DNA from: CAYSYM01 sp964435115
GTDB lineage: Bacteria; Chloroflexota; UBA6077; CF-72
Direction: 5' to 3'
DNA length: 62,321 nucleotides
Assembly: GCA_964435115.1 (NCBI GenBank)
Contig: CAYSYM010000019.1
Coordinates: 1 to 62,321 of the forward strand
Every line of letters begins with the position of its first letter. The first letter of the stretch is position 1. Positions 33,721 through 43,346 of the stretch are shown here, in pieces. Below the pieces are notes generated by a model. The model was not told where the DNA came from. It was given only the letters and a program-made list of their open reading frames with translations, and did no database searches. Position numbers and translations under genes: made by a program.

Positions 33721-34929
33721 TTGGCGGTAGCCGATCCGGACCGGCGCCGCTGGGCTGTCCTGGCCCTCATGGCGGCCTCGCAGACGGCGACCTCGTCGAA
33801 TGGCCTCGTCCTGGGCCCGCTGGCCCCGTTCCTGATGGAGCAGTACGGGCTGGACCGCGCGACGGTCGGCCTCTCCGTCAGCGCGCTGTACGCGGGCACG
33901 GCCGGGCTGTCGCTCCTGGCCGGGTGGGTGAACGACCGCTTTGGCGTCCGCCGCGCCCTCGGCCTGGGCCAGGTCGCGCTGGGGGCGATCGTACTCGCCG
34001 CCAGCCAGGCGCCCCAGTTCGGCTGGCTCCTGGCCAGCCTGGTCGTCGCCGGAGCCGGCTACAGCGTCGTCTCCCCGGCGACCACCAAGGCGCTCCTGGA
34101 CTGGTTCCCGCCGCGCGAGCGTGGCACGGCCGTGGCCATCAAGCAGACGGGATTCACCATTGGCGGCGCCGGCGCCGCCGCGCTCGGTCCCGCGCTGGCG
34201 CTCGCCGCCGGCTGGCGGGTGGCGCTCGCCGCCGTCGGCGCCCTGCCGGTCGTCCTCGGGGCGCTGACGCTCCTGGCGTTCCACGACCGTCCGCCAAGTA
34301 GCCCCCGGTTCACATCCGCCGCCTACGCCACGCCGCGGGCAGTGCGCCAGGTGCTCGCGGACCCGGCGCTCGTCGCCCTCGCCGTGGCAGCGGTCCTCTT
34401 CGGCATGCAGCAGGCCGCGTTGGTGGCCTACACCGTGCTCTTCTTCCGCGACGCAGTCGGGCTAGACGTCGTGTTCGCCGGCTGGATGCTGGCGGCGATG
34501 CAGATTGCCGGCACGCTGGCGCGGCTCGTCTTCGGCTGGCTGAGCGATCACCAGTTCCTCCACCGGCGCGTGGCGCTCCTGGCGGCCTGTGCCGTCACCG
34601 GGGCGACCGGGAGCGCGGCGCTGGCCTCGCTCTCGCCCACCGTTCCGACGCCGCTGGCGATCCTAGTGGCCCTGGTCGTGGGCGTGGGTGGCCTTGGCTG
34701 GGTGGGGTTGCTCCTACTCGTGGTGGCCGAGCTAGCCGGGCCGGGGCGCGCCGCGCTCGGGGTGGGCATGTCGACCACCTTCACGTTCGTCGGCTTCGTG
34801 CTCGGTCCGCCGATCTTCGGCAACGTCGCCAGCCAGGCCGGTTTCTCCGCCGCCTGGCTGTTCACGACCGCGCTGCTGGCGCTGAGCCTCGTCCCGCTCC
34901 GCTTCAGCACGGCGCGCTCCCATCGCTAG
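33721..34929 (+). CDS. Major facilitator superfamily transporter
   Basis: 402 aa with about twelve membrane helices. The MFS loop 2-3 motif is WVNDRFGVRRALGLGQ and the second-half equivalent is FGWLSDHQFLHRRVAL. No substrate-specific motif is recognised; the pattern resembles organic-anion or nitrate/oxalate-type MFS carriers. TTG at 33721 is the furthest start, but there is no clear Shine-Dalgarno, so a later ATG is possible. It is probably co-transcribed with the CBS protein. Confidence 0.87.
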   Translation: MAVADPDRRRWAVLALMAASQTATSSNGLVLGPLAPFLMEQYGLDRATVGLSVSALYAGTAGLSLLAGWVNDRFGVRRALGLGQVALGAIVLAASQAPQFGWLLASLVVAGAGYSVVSPATTKALLDWFPPRERGTAVAIKQTGFTIGGAGAAALGPALALAAGWRVALAAVGALPVVLGALTLLAFHDRPPSSPRFTSAAYATPRAVRQVLADPALVALAVAAVLFGMQQAALVAYTVLFFRDAVGLDVVFAGWMLAAMQIAGTLARLVFGWLSDHQFLHRRVALLAACAVTGATGSAALASLSPTVPTPLAILVALVVGVGGLGWVGLLLLVVAELAGPGRAALGVGMSTTFTFVGFVLGPPIFGNVASQAGFSAAWLFTTALLALSLVPLRFSTARSHR

Positions 34930-34976
34930 CAGCGTGTTGGAGAACGCCGGCGAACCACAAGCGAGCGGGGGGAGAT

Positions 34977-35303
34977 CTAGCCGCCCGCGAATCGCGGCAG
35001 GGCCAGCGCCACCCGCAGCGCCTCAGCCGGGACCGGCAGCTTCGAAGGCGTGAGCGAGCCTAGGCGCCGAACCAGGAGTCCGATGTCCAGTGGCACGAGA
35101 TCGTCGGTGCTGATCACGAAGTCGTGGTCCAGCCCATCCTCCGGCCCGACGGCCACCTCGGCGCGCGTGCCGTGCGCCTCAGAGGTGATGATCGCGACGA
35201 TGGCCCGGCGCGTCATGGCTGCCTCACGCGAGAGCAAGATGCACGGATGCGGCCCGATCTCTGGCCCCAGGTCGGCCAGCCAGATGTCCCCCGGCGTAAC
35301 GGG
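34977..35303 (-). pseudogene. PemK/MazF-like toxin frame without a normal start codon
   Basis: About 108 codons. TPGDIWLADLGPEIGPHPC and ILLSREAAMTRRAIVAIITS match the MazF/PemK N-terminal beta barrel. STDDLVPLDIGLLVRRLGSL matches the C-terminal part. The frame is the same as that of the upstream antitoxin and is separated from it by a single TGA (35304-35306). Between that stop and the first family residues there is no ATG, GTG or TTG. The first usable start, TTG at 35237, would remove the conserved N-terminus. It is either inactive, made by stop readthrough, or affected by a sequencing error. Such toxins are mRNA endoribonucleases. Confidence 0.65.
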
Positions 35304-35579
35304 TCAGTCACCAGCCCGTGCGGCGTCCGGCAGCACGCTGCCCAAGCTGGCGCGGGAGAAGGCGTTGAGCACGCGCCGCTCGTGTGGCGAAATCGGGCGC
35401 TCGCCGTAGGCGCGCTCGTACTCGGCATCGATCTCAGCTTCCTCAGCCGCTCGGACCGCTTCGTCCAGCACCCGAGCGAGCAGCGCACTCCGCCCTTCAC
35501 CCGGACGGGTCAGGAGGTGGTCGGCGCGTGCCAGCAGCGCGCTCGGCAGGCTCACGGAGAGCTTGGTCGTCCTGGGCAT
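35304..35579 (-). CDS. Ribbon-helix-helix antitoxin-like protein
   Basis: 91 aa from the ATG at 35579. The N-terminal segment TTKLSVSLPSALLARADHLL, then GEGRSALLARVLDEAV, is a typical ribbon-helix-helix DNA-binding motif. An acidic helical C-terminus suitable for toxin binding follows. It lies directly upstream of, and in the same frame as, the PemK-like toxin sequence, so it is the presumed antitoxin and autorepressor. Confidence 0.75.
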   Translation of the reverse strand: MPRTTKLSVSLPSALLARADHLLTRPGEGRSALLARVLDEAVRAAEEAEIDAEYERAYGERPISPHERRVLNAFSRASLGSVLPDAARAGD

Positions 35580-35865
35580 GTGCTGAGCATAGCCCGGTCT
35601 CCTACCGATGCTCCCACCACTGATCCTCCTCAGGTGAAGATCACGTCTCCAGCAGCGGTGGCGGGTGTGAGCAGCAGCAGCAGTCCCCCATTCACTTCCA
35701 ACGCAGCGAACCTGAGTGGAGCGTCGCGCAACGGCCCTCGCCGCGCCTCCTACGCGCCTCCTACTGGTAGTGGCCGGACCAGGCTGTTAACCCGCCCAGG
35801 GGCAACGCCACCGGGCAGCCAGCGCGCCCGCCGGCACGACGCGCCCACGCGCGTAGGCCGCCGGC

Positions 35866-37425
35866 TCAGCGAGCGTCGAAGCGGTACAGGTTGTAGCGGT
35901 CCATGAGCTGCACCAGCTTGTCGGTGTACGCCGGGTCGGTCGCATAGCCCGCCCGCTGGATCTCCTGCGCGAACGCTCTCGGATCGTCCGCCACCGCGAG
36001 CGCGCCGGCATAGCGTGGATTGCGGACGAAGAACCAGCCGTGGTCGTCCACCGACTCCTGCAGCGAGTTGTAGGCCTTGAACGGCGCCTGGATGACGACG
36101 TCCTGCCCGTCCTGGGACTCCCAGGTGGAGAACGTCACCGTACCCGCCGGCCCGGGCCCGGTGAGTGCCTTGATCCCAAACAGGTTGTTCGCCTGCCGGC
36201 TGAGCTGGCTGCGTCCCCAGTCGGACTCGAGGATCGCCTGAGCGATCGTGACGCTGACCGGAACGTTGGGGCGGTGCGTCGACTGGCGCGCCGCTTCGGC
36301 GACAGCCTCGATGAACGCCTCCTCCGACTCGTAGCTGCGCCCCTGGACCAGTGGGCCCTGGGCATTCGCGCCGAGCTGGCGTCCCGGCCACACGGGCACT
36401 GGCAGCGGCGCGGGGGGGGTGATCGGCCCCACGTCCTCGCGCGCGATCCAGGCGATGCCCGGCTGCCGGCCGGCGGCGTCCCCAAACACCTCGACCAGCA
36501 GGCGAGGCGCGCCGCCCGGCGCGCCTGGCACCAGCCGTAGCTTGCTCCACTGCGGCAGGTCCGTGAAGCGCTGCGCCTTGTCATCCGGGCCTGACCAGAG
36601 GGTCGACGCCCGGTAGTTCGCCACCCACTGGCCGGGCTCACCAGCGGGGCCCACCGCGGACTGGTCCACCCAGCCGATCCCGGGCTGGCGCGAGATGTAG
36701 TCGCCGGCGTACCAGACCAGGAGGCGTCCGCCGCGCTCGAGCCCGTCCACCTTGAGGTAGCTCCACTGTGGAAGATCGGTCAAGGCCACACCGCGGCCGT
36801 CCGGCCCCGACCAGAGGGTCGTCGCGCGATGCGCCTGCACCCAGCCTGGTAGCGACCGCTGGGCGTACGAGTCGACCTGGGGCACGGCGCCGGGCGGTGG
36901 CGCGTCGATCGCCTGCACGGCGGAGGCGTCGACCCACGCGCCGCCGGGTTTCCGGAAGAGGCCATCGCCCACGTAGTAGACGGGCGTCCGGCCGCTCTGG
37001 CTGGGCCCCTGGACCAGCAAGTAGCTGCCGGCGGGGACCTCGGTAAACACGCTAGCGTCCGCGAGCTGGGATGACCACAGCTTGGTCGGCTGCAGGTTCT
37101 GCACCCATTGCGGCCCGGCCGCGGCGCTGGGCGCCTTCGGCTGGTCGTCTTCTGGCGGGGCGGGCAGCAGCCGCGACTCGCCGTTCTCGACCACCCGCAC
37201 GGTCCCCGGTTCCACCGGGTCCGGCAGGGTGGTCACCAGGCCGGCCTCCGGTGGCTCTACCGGCTGGGGGTTCGAACCAGCAGGCTCAGATGAGTCCACC
37301 GCCCCCCGTGGCGTCTGGCGCAGGCACCCGAGACTGGCGGCGATCACGAACACGAGGAGGATGACGAGCGAGAGGGAGGCGTGGCCCGGGCGTCCCGGGC
37401 GCCGGGGAATGGGTGGAGCGGCCAC
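35866..37425 (-). CDS. Secreted glucosaminidase-domain protein with SH3-like repeats
   Basis: 519 aa, GTG start. The signal segment is SLVILLVFVIAASLGC, with a possible lipobox cysteine. Three repeats of about 70-75 residues each follow (about 105-330), all with a WV...T-LWSG..., TDLPQWS-type core and a PGIGWV-like end. They look like SH3-type cell-wall-binding modules. The C-terminal domain (about 345-519) is of the glucosaminidase (LytG/FlgJ-like) family, with PVSVTIAQAILESDWGRSQL containing the catalytic Glu, then NNLFGIKA and ESVDDHGWFF. It probably cleaves peptidoglycan outside the membrane. Confidence 0.87.
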   Translation of the reverse strand: MAAPPIPRRPGRPGHASLSLVILLVFVIAASLGCLRQTPRGAVDSSEPAGSNPQPVEPPEAGLVTTLPDPVEPGTVRVVENGESRLLPAPPEDDQPKAPSAAAGPQWVQNLQPTKLWSSQLADASVFTEVPAGSYLLVQGPSQSGRTPVYYVGDGLFRKPGGAWVDASAVQAIDAPPPGAVPQVDSYAQRSLPGWVQAHRATTLWSGPDGRGVALTDLPQWSYLKVDGLERGGRLLVWYAGDYISRQPGIGWVDQSAVGPAGEPGQWVANYRASTLWSGPDDKAQRFTDLPQWSKLRLVPGAPGGAPRLLVEVFGDAAGRQPGIAWIAREDVGPITPPAPLPVPVWPGRQLGANAQGPLVQGRSYESEEAFIEAVAEAARQSTHRPNVPVSVTIAQAILESDWGRSQLSRQANNLFGIKALTGPGPAGTVTFSTWESQDGQDVVIQAPFKAYNSLQESVDDHGWFFVRNPRYAGALAVADDPRAFAQEIQRAGYATDPAYTDKLVQLMDRYNLYRFDAR

Positions 37426-37735
37426 GTGCGCGAAGATGGGTCCCGTCTAGGAGCGGCCGCGCGCTGTGCGCCGCCGCTGCAAGATGGCTCGGCACGTGGG
37501 CCACGCCGACGCCGCAGCTCGCCCTGTCCCCACCCACGGGCTGAGCCCCCGGGCGGGGCGCTCTCAGGAGGGCCGCACCCTCGGTCCGCCGAGGGCGCGC
37601 GAGTATGCGCGGAAGCCCCGCCGCAGGACAAGTGTCGAACCGGCAACGGGGGCGTTACGCCGCGCCGCCCAGGAGTAACGCCCACGGCGCGGCGGAGGTC
37701 GCCGCGTCGGATCCGCCCGGCCGGCAGGCGCGAAC
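37426..37735. other. Intergenic region between queA and the glucosaminidase gene
   Basis: 310 bp without a supported gene. A 9-bp inverted repeat at 37650-37658/37675-37683 (GGGCGTTAC and GTAACGCCC) flanks a 16-base G+C loop that can also pair with bases just downstream. It could terminate queA transcription on the minus strand. The promoter of the glucosaminidase gene should also be here, but none is clear. Confidence 0.4.
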
Positions 37736-38761
37736 CTACTGGAGGAGCATCGCGTCGCCGAAGCTGAAGAACCGGTAACGCTGCCGCACGGCGTCCCGGT
37801 ACGCCGCCAGGACGCGCTCGCGGCCGGCGAACGCGCTCACCAGCATCAACGGCGTGGAGCGTGGCGGGTGGAAGTTCGTGAGCAGCGCATCGACGACCTG
37901 GAACTGGAAGCCCGGGCGGATGAACAGGTCGGTCCACCCCTCCGCGCGGCCGGAGACGGCCCACGATTCGAGGGAGCGGACGGACGTGGTCCCGACCGCC
38001 ACCACCCGCCCGCCCCTGGCGCGCGCGGCCTGCACCCGGGCGCGGGTCTCGGCCGGCACCACGTACCACTCGGCGTGCATCCGGTGGCGCGCCGGGTCCT
38101 CCACCACCACCGGGCGGAACGTGTCCAGCCCCACGTGCAGCGTCACCGACGCACGCTCGACCCCCGCCCGCTCCAGCCGCGCCAGCAGGGCGTGCGTGAA
38201 GTGCAGGCCGGCGGTTGGCGCCGCGGCCGAGCCCTCCACGTCCGCGTAGACTGTCTGGTAGCGTTCGGGGTCGCCCGGCCAGCCACGAATGTAAGGCGGG
38301 AGCGGCACCGTCCCGGCGGCCCGCAGGGCCGCATCAGGGTCGGCCGCTCCCGCTTCCACCGCCAGTTCGCGCAGCCCTTCGTCGCCCTCCGCCACGACCC
38401 GTAGCCTGAGACCTGGTGCTACGTCGATCCGTGCGCCCTGGCGCAGCCGGCGCGCGGGGCGGGTGAGGGCCTGCCAGCGGCCCGCGCCCAGACGCCGCAG
38501 CAGAAGCACCTCGGCCCGGCCGCCACCGGCCAGGCGGCCCAGCACGCGCGCCGGCAGCACGCGTGAGCGGTTGACTACCAGCAGGTCGCCCCGACAGAGC
38601 AGGTCGGGCAGGTCGCGCACCCGGGCATGCCGCTGTCCACCCCCCGACCGCTCGAGTACGAGCAGGCGCGCCGCGTCGCGCGGCTCGATGGGTGCCTGCG
38701 CCACCAGCTCGCCTGGCAGCGCGTAGTCGAAGTCGGCCGTCGAGGATGGGTCATGGGTCAT
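37736..38761 (-). CDS. queA: S-adenosylmethionine:tRNA ribosyltransferase-isomerase
   Basis: 341 aa, the usual QueA length. Landmarks are FDYALPGELVAQAPIEPRDA, then RDLPDLLCRGDLLVVNRSRV, TAGLHFTHALL, THVGLDTF-like LHVGLDTFRPVVVEDP, and LLTNFHPPRSTPLMLVSAF. It makes epoxyqueuosine in tRNA from SAM and preQ1-tRNA. The ATG at 38761 lies inside heptamer repeats (ATGGGTN on the plus strand), so the first residues MTHDPSS are repeat-encoded. The true start could be slightly later. No tgt or yajC gene is adjacent. Confidence 0.92.
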   Translation of the reverse strand: MTHDPSSTADFDYALPGELVAQAPIEPRDAARLLVLERSGGGQRHARVRDLPDLLCRGDLLVVNRSRVLPARVLGRLAGGGRAEVLLLRRLGAGRWQALTRPARRLRQGARIDVAPGLRLRVVAEGDEGLRELAVEAGAADPDAALRAAGTVPLPPYIRGWPGDPERYQTVYADVEGSAAAPTAGLHFTHALLARLERAGVERASVTLHVGLDTFRPVVVEDPARHRMHAEWYVVPAETRARVQAARARGGRVVAVGTTSVRSLESWAVSGRAEGWTDLFIRPGFQFQVVDALLTNFHPPRSTPLMLVSAFAGRERVLAAYRDAVRQRYRFFSFGDAMLLQ

Positions 38762-38770
38762 GGGTGCTGG
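38746..38770. repeat. Heptamer repeats at the queA start codon
   Basis: Three consecutive ATGGGTN units, followed by CTGGGGG, cover the start codon of queA. They match the heptamers found at 24.57 kb, including the same ATGGGTG-...-CTGGGG order. Confidence 0.55.
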
Positions 38771-39026
38771 GGGGCGCGCCGCGGGCCGCGCTACCCACCG
38801 GTCCGATTCCCCCTGGTGGGCCGCCGGGCCGGGCTTCTGCATCCGGTTCGGGGTGGGTTGCCGGCAGCAGGGATGCCCTCTCCACGGCCGCGAGCGCGAG
38901 CTCCTGAGCATCCGCCGCGGCGTGACGAGTGGGCGTACAGGGTCGTTTACACTGGCGGTGGGACAGCTAGCCCTCCCGAAGCTCCCCCGCCGCGTGAAGC
39001 CGCACCCTCGCACTCCTCTTCCCAGC

Positions 39027-40262
39027 GTGGATCGCTCGCCGAGCCTCGCGCGGGCGGACGTGACGGTCCAGGTCGAGTCCCCGGCCGCGACCGTGGCTGA
39101 GCGGCGCGCCTGGTTCGTGCTCTGGCTCACGTTCGCCACGTTCGGCGTACTCGTCCTGTCGACCGTGCGGTTCGTGACCGACTACGTCAACTCGGCGGAC
39201 ATCGACCTCTCGGCACGCGTCGAGACGAACCGCGACTACGTCGAGGTGCAGCGCCCCGGCGGCCCCGTCGCCCTCTGGACGTCCGTCGACCGCGAGCTGC
39301 CGGTGGGGACGGTCCTCGCCGCGCAGCGATCCGGCAGCCTGCGGGTGCGCTTCTTCGACGACTCCCGGATGACGGTGGCGTACGGCGCGCGCGTGGAGCT
39401 GGCGCGCATGGACGTGGGTCGCTTCATCAAGCGGCAGACCATCGCCGTCAGGCAGGACGCGGGGCCGGTCCGCTACGAGACGGTCGGTGAGGTCCTGGTC
39501 AGCGTGCCCCACGGCGTCGTGCGCCTGGGCGCGGGCGACGCCACGGTGTGGGTGGAAGGCGGCCAGACCCGGGTGCTGGTGTACGCGGGCGAGGCACGCC
39601 TGGAATCGGGCGGCTCGAGCTTGCTCATCCCTCTCGGCAAGCGTGGCGTGCTGACCGCCGACGGGCGCCTCCAGGGGCCAGACGACCGGGCGGAGGACCT
39701 CCTCGCCAACGGCGACTTCGCCAGGCGGGGCGAGGGCTGGGAGCAGATCGACATGCAGAGCGGCCGCGATGTCCTGGGGGAGCGGCAGTGGCTGGCCGGT
39801 GCGCTCGTCCAGGGCGTTCCAGTGCCGGGCGTGCTGCGGCTGGTGCGCGAGTCGGTCAACCAGACGCACGGCGAGACGGGGCTCTCGCAACCGCTGGACA
39901 TGGACGTGTCCGGGTTCCGCAGTCTGTACGTCGAAGCGCTGGTGCGCATCGACCGCGCCAGCCTCTCGGGCGGCGGCCAGCTCGGCTCCGAGTACCCGAT
40001 GATCCTTCGCCTGCAGTACGAGGCGCTGCCCCAGAACAGCCGCCCCGACTGGACGGTGGGCTTCTACTACGCCAACCCGGACGACCTGCCGGTCAGGAAC
40101 GCCGAACTGATCGGGCAGGGGGAGTGGTACCGCTTCCGCAGCAACAACCTCTTCGACCAGGAGGAGGCGCGCCGCCCCTTCCGCCTGCTCCGGTTCGAAG
40201 TGATGGCCCAGGGCCACACCTACGACTCCCAGGTGGCCGCCGTCCGTCTGATCGGGGACTGA
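39027..40262 (+). CDS. Membrane-anchored FecR-like protein
   Basis: 411 aa from the GTG at 39027. The frame is open further upstream, so the start is uncertain. One membrane helix (about residues 28-48, WFVLWLTFATFGVLVLSTV) is followed by an extracytoplasmic FecR-like beta domain (about 60-210, with GSLRVRFFDDSRMTVAYGAR and AGEARLESGGSSLLIP). A C-terminal region (about 215-411) resembles a carbohydrate-binding jelly roll (EDLLANGDFARRGEGWEQ). FecR-type domains sense or transmit envelope signals. No sigma factor is adjacent. It converges on rel with 1 bp between stop codons. Confidence 0.72.
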   Translation: MDRSPSLARADVTVQVESPAATVAERRAWFVLWLTFATFGVLVLSTVRFVTDYVNSADIDLSARVETNRDYVEVQRPGGPVALWTSVDRELPVGTVLAAQRSGSLRVRFFDDSRMTVAYGARVELARMDVGRFIKRQTIAVRQDAGPVRYETVGEVLVSVPHGVVRLGAGDATVWVEGGQTRVLVYAGEARLESGGSSLLIPLGKRGVLTADGRLQGPDDRAEDLLANGDFARRGEGWEQIDMQSGRDVLGERQWLAGALVQGVPVPGVLRLVRESVNQTHGETGLSQPLDMDVSGFRSLYVEALVRIDRASLSGGGQLGSEYPMILRLQYEALPQNSRPDWTVGFYYANPDDLPVRNAELIGQGEWYRFRSNNLFDQEEARRPFRLLRFEVMAQGHTYDSQVAAVRLIGD

Positions 40263-40263
40263 C

Positions 40264-42486
40264 TCACGGGCGCGCCGCCTGGGCTGAGCCGACCTCCCGC
40301 ACGACGTTGAACACGTCGCGGATCCCCTCGAGTCGGCTCATGATGCGGCTCAGCCGGTCCAGCCGCGGCACCTCCACCGTGGCCCAGACGGTGGCCGTCT
40401 GGTCCCGGTGCACCACCGCGCTCAGGGCGGTGATGTTCACCTTCTCGTCGGCCATCACCGACGACACGTCGCGTACCAGCCCCTCGCGGTCCCAGGCCTC
40501 CACGCGCACGGTCACCGGGAAGACATGCTGCTCGGCCCCGCTCCAGTCGACCGCCACCAGGCGGTCCTTCTCGTCCTCGTTCAGCACCGACGCACAGTCC
40601 ACGCGGTGGACGGTCACGCCCCGTCCGCGCGTGATGTAGCCGATGATGTTGTCGCCCGGCACGGGGTTGCACGAGCGACACACCCGCGTCAGCAGGTCAC
40701 CCACGCCCAGCACGCGCAGGCCGCCCGTCGGCGCGGCGGGCGCGATCTGCGGGATCGACGCCGCGCGCTGCTGCTCCTCCGCGCCGGACAGCACGTGCCG
40801 TGAGACTTCGTCAGGGTTGATGTCGCCGTAGCCGACCGCAGCCAGGAAGTCGTCCAGCTTCTCGAACTTGAACGCGGTCGCCAGGTCGTCCAGCTTGACG
40901 TCGCCCACGTTCAGCCGCTTCAGCGCCTTCTCCACCAGCTCCCGCCCGCGGGCGATGTTCTCCTCGCGCTGCTGCTTGCGAAACCACTGGCGGATCTTCT
41001 CACGGGCGTGCGACGTGCGGACGAAGCCGAGGTTCGGGTTGAGCCAGTCCCGGCTGGGGCCGCGTGAGCCCTTGGCGGTGATGATCTCGACGATGTCACC
41101 GTTGCGCAGCCGCGTGTCCAGCGCGACCAGGCGACCGTTCACCTTGGCGCCCACGCACTTGTGGCCCACGTCGGTGTGAATGCGGTAGGCAAAGTCGAGT
41201 GGCGTCGCGCCGGCCGGCAGCTCCTTGATCTCGCCCTTCGGCGTGAACACGTACACCTGGTCCTGGAAGAGGTCCGCCTTCAGCGAGTCGACGAACTCCT
41301 GTGCCCCGCCCGCGACGTCCTTCTGCCAGTCCATGAGCTGGCGCAGCCAGGCCACCTTGGCGTCGAACTTCTGGTCCTGGCGCAGCCCCTCCTTGTACCG
41401 CCAGTGCGCCGCGACGCCGTACTCCGCCACCTGGTGCATCTCCTCGGTGCGGATCTGGATCTCCAGCGGCCGGCCGTCCAGGGCCAGCACGGTCGTGTGC
41501 AGCGACTGGTACAGGCTCTCCTTGGGGTTGGCGATGTAGTCGTCGAACTGACCGGGCAGCGGCCGCCAGATGGAGTGCACCACGCCCAGCGCCGTGTAGC
41601 ACTCGGGCACGCTCTTCACCAGGACGCGCACCGCGAGCTGGTCGTAGATCTGGTCGACGTCGACACCACGCCGCTGCATCTTGCGGTAGATGCTGTAGAT
41701 GTGCTTCGGGCGCCCGGAGAGCTCGGCCTGGATGCCGTGCGCCCCGAGCTCTGCCCGGAGCACCTCGATCACCCGCTGGATGTACTTCTCCCGCGCCGCG
41801 CGCCGGCTGGCGAGCTTATCGGCGATCTCGTGGTACTTCTCCGGCTCCAGGTAGCGGAACCCCAGGTCCTCAAGCTGCCACTTGATCTCCCAGATGCCCA
41901 GCCGATTCGCCAGCGGCGCGTAGATCTCCATCGTCTCCTGGGCCACCCGCCGCCGATCCGCGGGCGCGCGGTACTGCAGCGTCCTCATATTGTGCAGGCG
42001 GTCGGCCAGCTTGATGAGCACCACGCGGATGTCCTCGGCCATCGCCAGGAACATCTTGCGCATGTTCTCCGCCCACAGGTCCTGCCCGTCCGGCCGCCGC
42101 TGTCCGCCGTCCGCGTCGCCCTCCACCGCCAGGTGGAACCACTGCATCTTGTCCAGCTTGGTGACGCCATCCACCAGCCGCGCCACCTCGCGGCCGAACT
42201 GCGCCCCCAGCTCGTCCAGCGGGACGCCGCAGTCCTCGGAGACGTCGTGCAGCAGCGCCGCGACGATGGTGGCGGCGTCCAGGCGCAGGGCGGCCACCGT
42301 CTCGGCCACGGCCAGCGGATGGTTGACGTACGGCTCGCCCGACTCACGCTTCTGCACCGCGTGCGCCTCGCGCGCGAAGGTGTAAGCGCGGCGCACGGCC
42401 TCGACGTCGGGCGCGGGCAGGTAGCGCGCCGCGTCGTCGAAGAGACCCTGTGGGCTGCGAAGTTCGACGGAGGTGGTGGTCGTCAT
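40264..42486 (-). CDS. rel: Bifunctional (p)ppGpp synthetase/hydrolase
   Basis: 740 aa, standard long RSH length. The HD hydrolase domain has ATIVAALLHDVSEDCGVP and LIKLADRLHNMRTLQ. The synthetase domain has GRPKHIYSIYRKMQRRGVD, ESLYQSLHTTV and EIQIRTEEMHQVAEYGVAAH. Next come the TGS domain (QVYVFTPKGEIKELPAGATP), the helical and Cys region (CRSCNPVPGDNIIGYITRG) and a C-terminal ACT domain. Both catalytic sites look intact, so it should make and degrade the alarmone. It is monocistronic by spacing. Confidence 0.95.
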   Translation of the reverse strand: MTTTTSVELRSPQGLFDDAARYLPAPDVEAVRRAYTFAREAHAVQKRESGEPYVNHPLAVAETVAALRLDAATIVAALLHDVSEDCGVPLDELGAQFGREVARLVDGVTKLDKMQWFHLAVEGDADGGQRRPDGQDLWAENMRKMFLAMAEDIRVVLIKLADRLHNMRTLQYRAPADRRRVAQETMEIYAPLANRLGIWEIKWQLEDLGFRYLEPEKYHEIADKLASRRAAREKYIQRVIEVLRAELGAHGIQAELSGRPKHIYSIYRKMQRRGVDVDQIYDQLAVRVLVKSVPECYTALGVVHSIWRPLPGQFDDYIANPKESLYQSLHTTVLALDGRPLEIQIRTEEMHQVAEYGVAAHWRYKEGLRQDQKFDAKVAWLRQLMDWQKDVAGGAQEFVDSLKADLFQDQVYVFTPKGEIKELPAGATPLDFAYRIHTDVGHKCVGAKVNGRLVALDTRLRNGDIVEIITAKGSRGPSRDWLNPNLGFVRTSHAREKIRQWFRKQQREENIARGRELVEKALKRLNVGDVKLDDLATAFKFEKLDDFLAAVGYGDINPDEVSRHVLSGAEEQQRAASIPQIAPAAPTGGLRVLGVGDLLTRVCRSCNPVPGDNIIGYITRGRGVTVHRVDCASVLNEDEKDRLVAVDWSGAEQHVFPVTVRVEAWDREGLVRDVSSVMADEKVNITALSAVVHRDQTATVWATVEVPRLDRLSRIMSRLEGIRDVFNVVREVGSAQAARP

Positions 42487-42749
42487 GTTGTGCCGCGGCG
42501 ATGCAGAAGTCTACCAGCGCCAGGCACGTCTGCCCTCCCCGGCGCGTGCGCAGATGGCTGATAGCCAGCGGCTCAGGTGTCAAGCTCTGCGGTGCCGGCC
42601 GCCAGCCCGGCCGCACCGTCCGCCATTTCCGGAACTCCGTAGCATCCTCCAGCGAGCCGGCGCGCCGGCGGAGCGTATCTTCGCCTTCACGTACGGCCGC
42701 GGCCGTTGGCAAGGCAACACCTGGTGGCCGGAGCTGTACCAGCCCAGCG

Positions 42750-43217
42750 ATGTCCGTGTGTACCGGCGTATCGGTTGCCGCATTCGCGGGCTCACTGGCT
42801 CTAGGAGTTGGCATCCTCAGTGCTGGAGGGCTTGCAGCATTCGCAGATTGGATCTGCCCACAGGGTCCGTTTGCAGACGATCTCGGCGCCATCCGCGCAG
42901 ATACCACGTGGTGGGGACGCCGCGACTCGGAGTTGTCCGCCGCAGTGCTTTCGGGGACGGTGCGCGTGGGAGCGCTGGGATCGAACGGCGACTGTCTCTA
43001 CTACGTGCGCCTGTGCTCCGAGACGTTCGGTGGGGGTGACGTGGATGACCGGTGGACCAATTCCTTGCCGCTCGCATCCTTCCAGCGCGCCTACGATGCG
43101 CGGTACACTCTCTCAAGCTCAGGCATCGGGCTCTCGAACGTCAGTCCCAGCCATGCTGCCATCCTCCAGTGGACTCCAGCGCTGGTAGACGCTCAGCGGT
43201 TCCTGACCGAACCGTGA
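42750..43217 (+). CDS. Hypothetical secreted or membrane protein in a lower-GC island
   Basis: 155 aa from the ATG at 42750. The N-terminus (VSVAAFAGSLALGVGILSAG) looks like a signal peptide or membrane anchor. The remainder has three cysteines, several tryptophans and no recognised domain. Third-position GC is visibly lower than in the neighbours. The reading frame extends upstream without an obvious ribosome site, so the start is uncertain. It may be a recently acquired gene. Confidence 0.45.
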   Translation: MSVCTGVSVAAFAGSLALGVGILSAGGLAAFADWICPQGPFADDLGAIRADTTWWGRRDSELSAAVLSGTVRVGALGSNGDCLYYVRLCSETFGGGDVDDRWTNSLPLASFQRAYDARYTLSSSGIGLSNVSPSHAAILQWTPALVDAQRFLTEP

Positions 43218-43346
43218 ACGGTTCCGTGCCCGGCGTAGAGCCGAGCAGTGCCGGTGAAGTCGCCGGGTGGCGAAACGGGAATCCGGCGGAGGGGGCGCAG
43301 ATTTGCCTTACTGACGCTGGTCTGCAGTAGTCGCATGGCGGTAACC

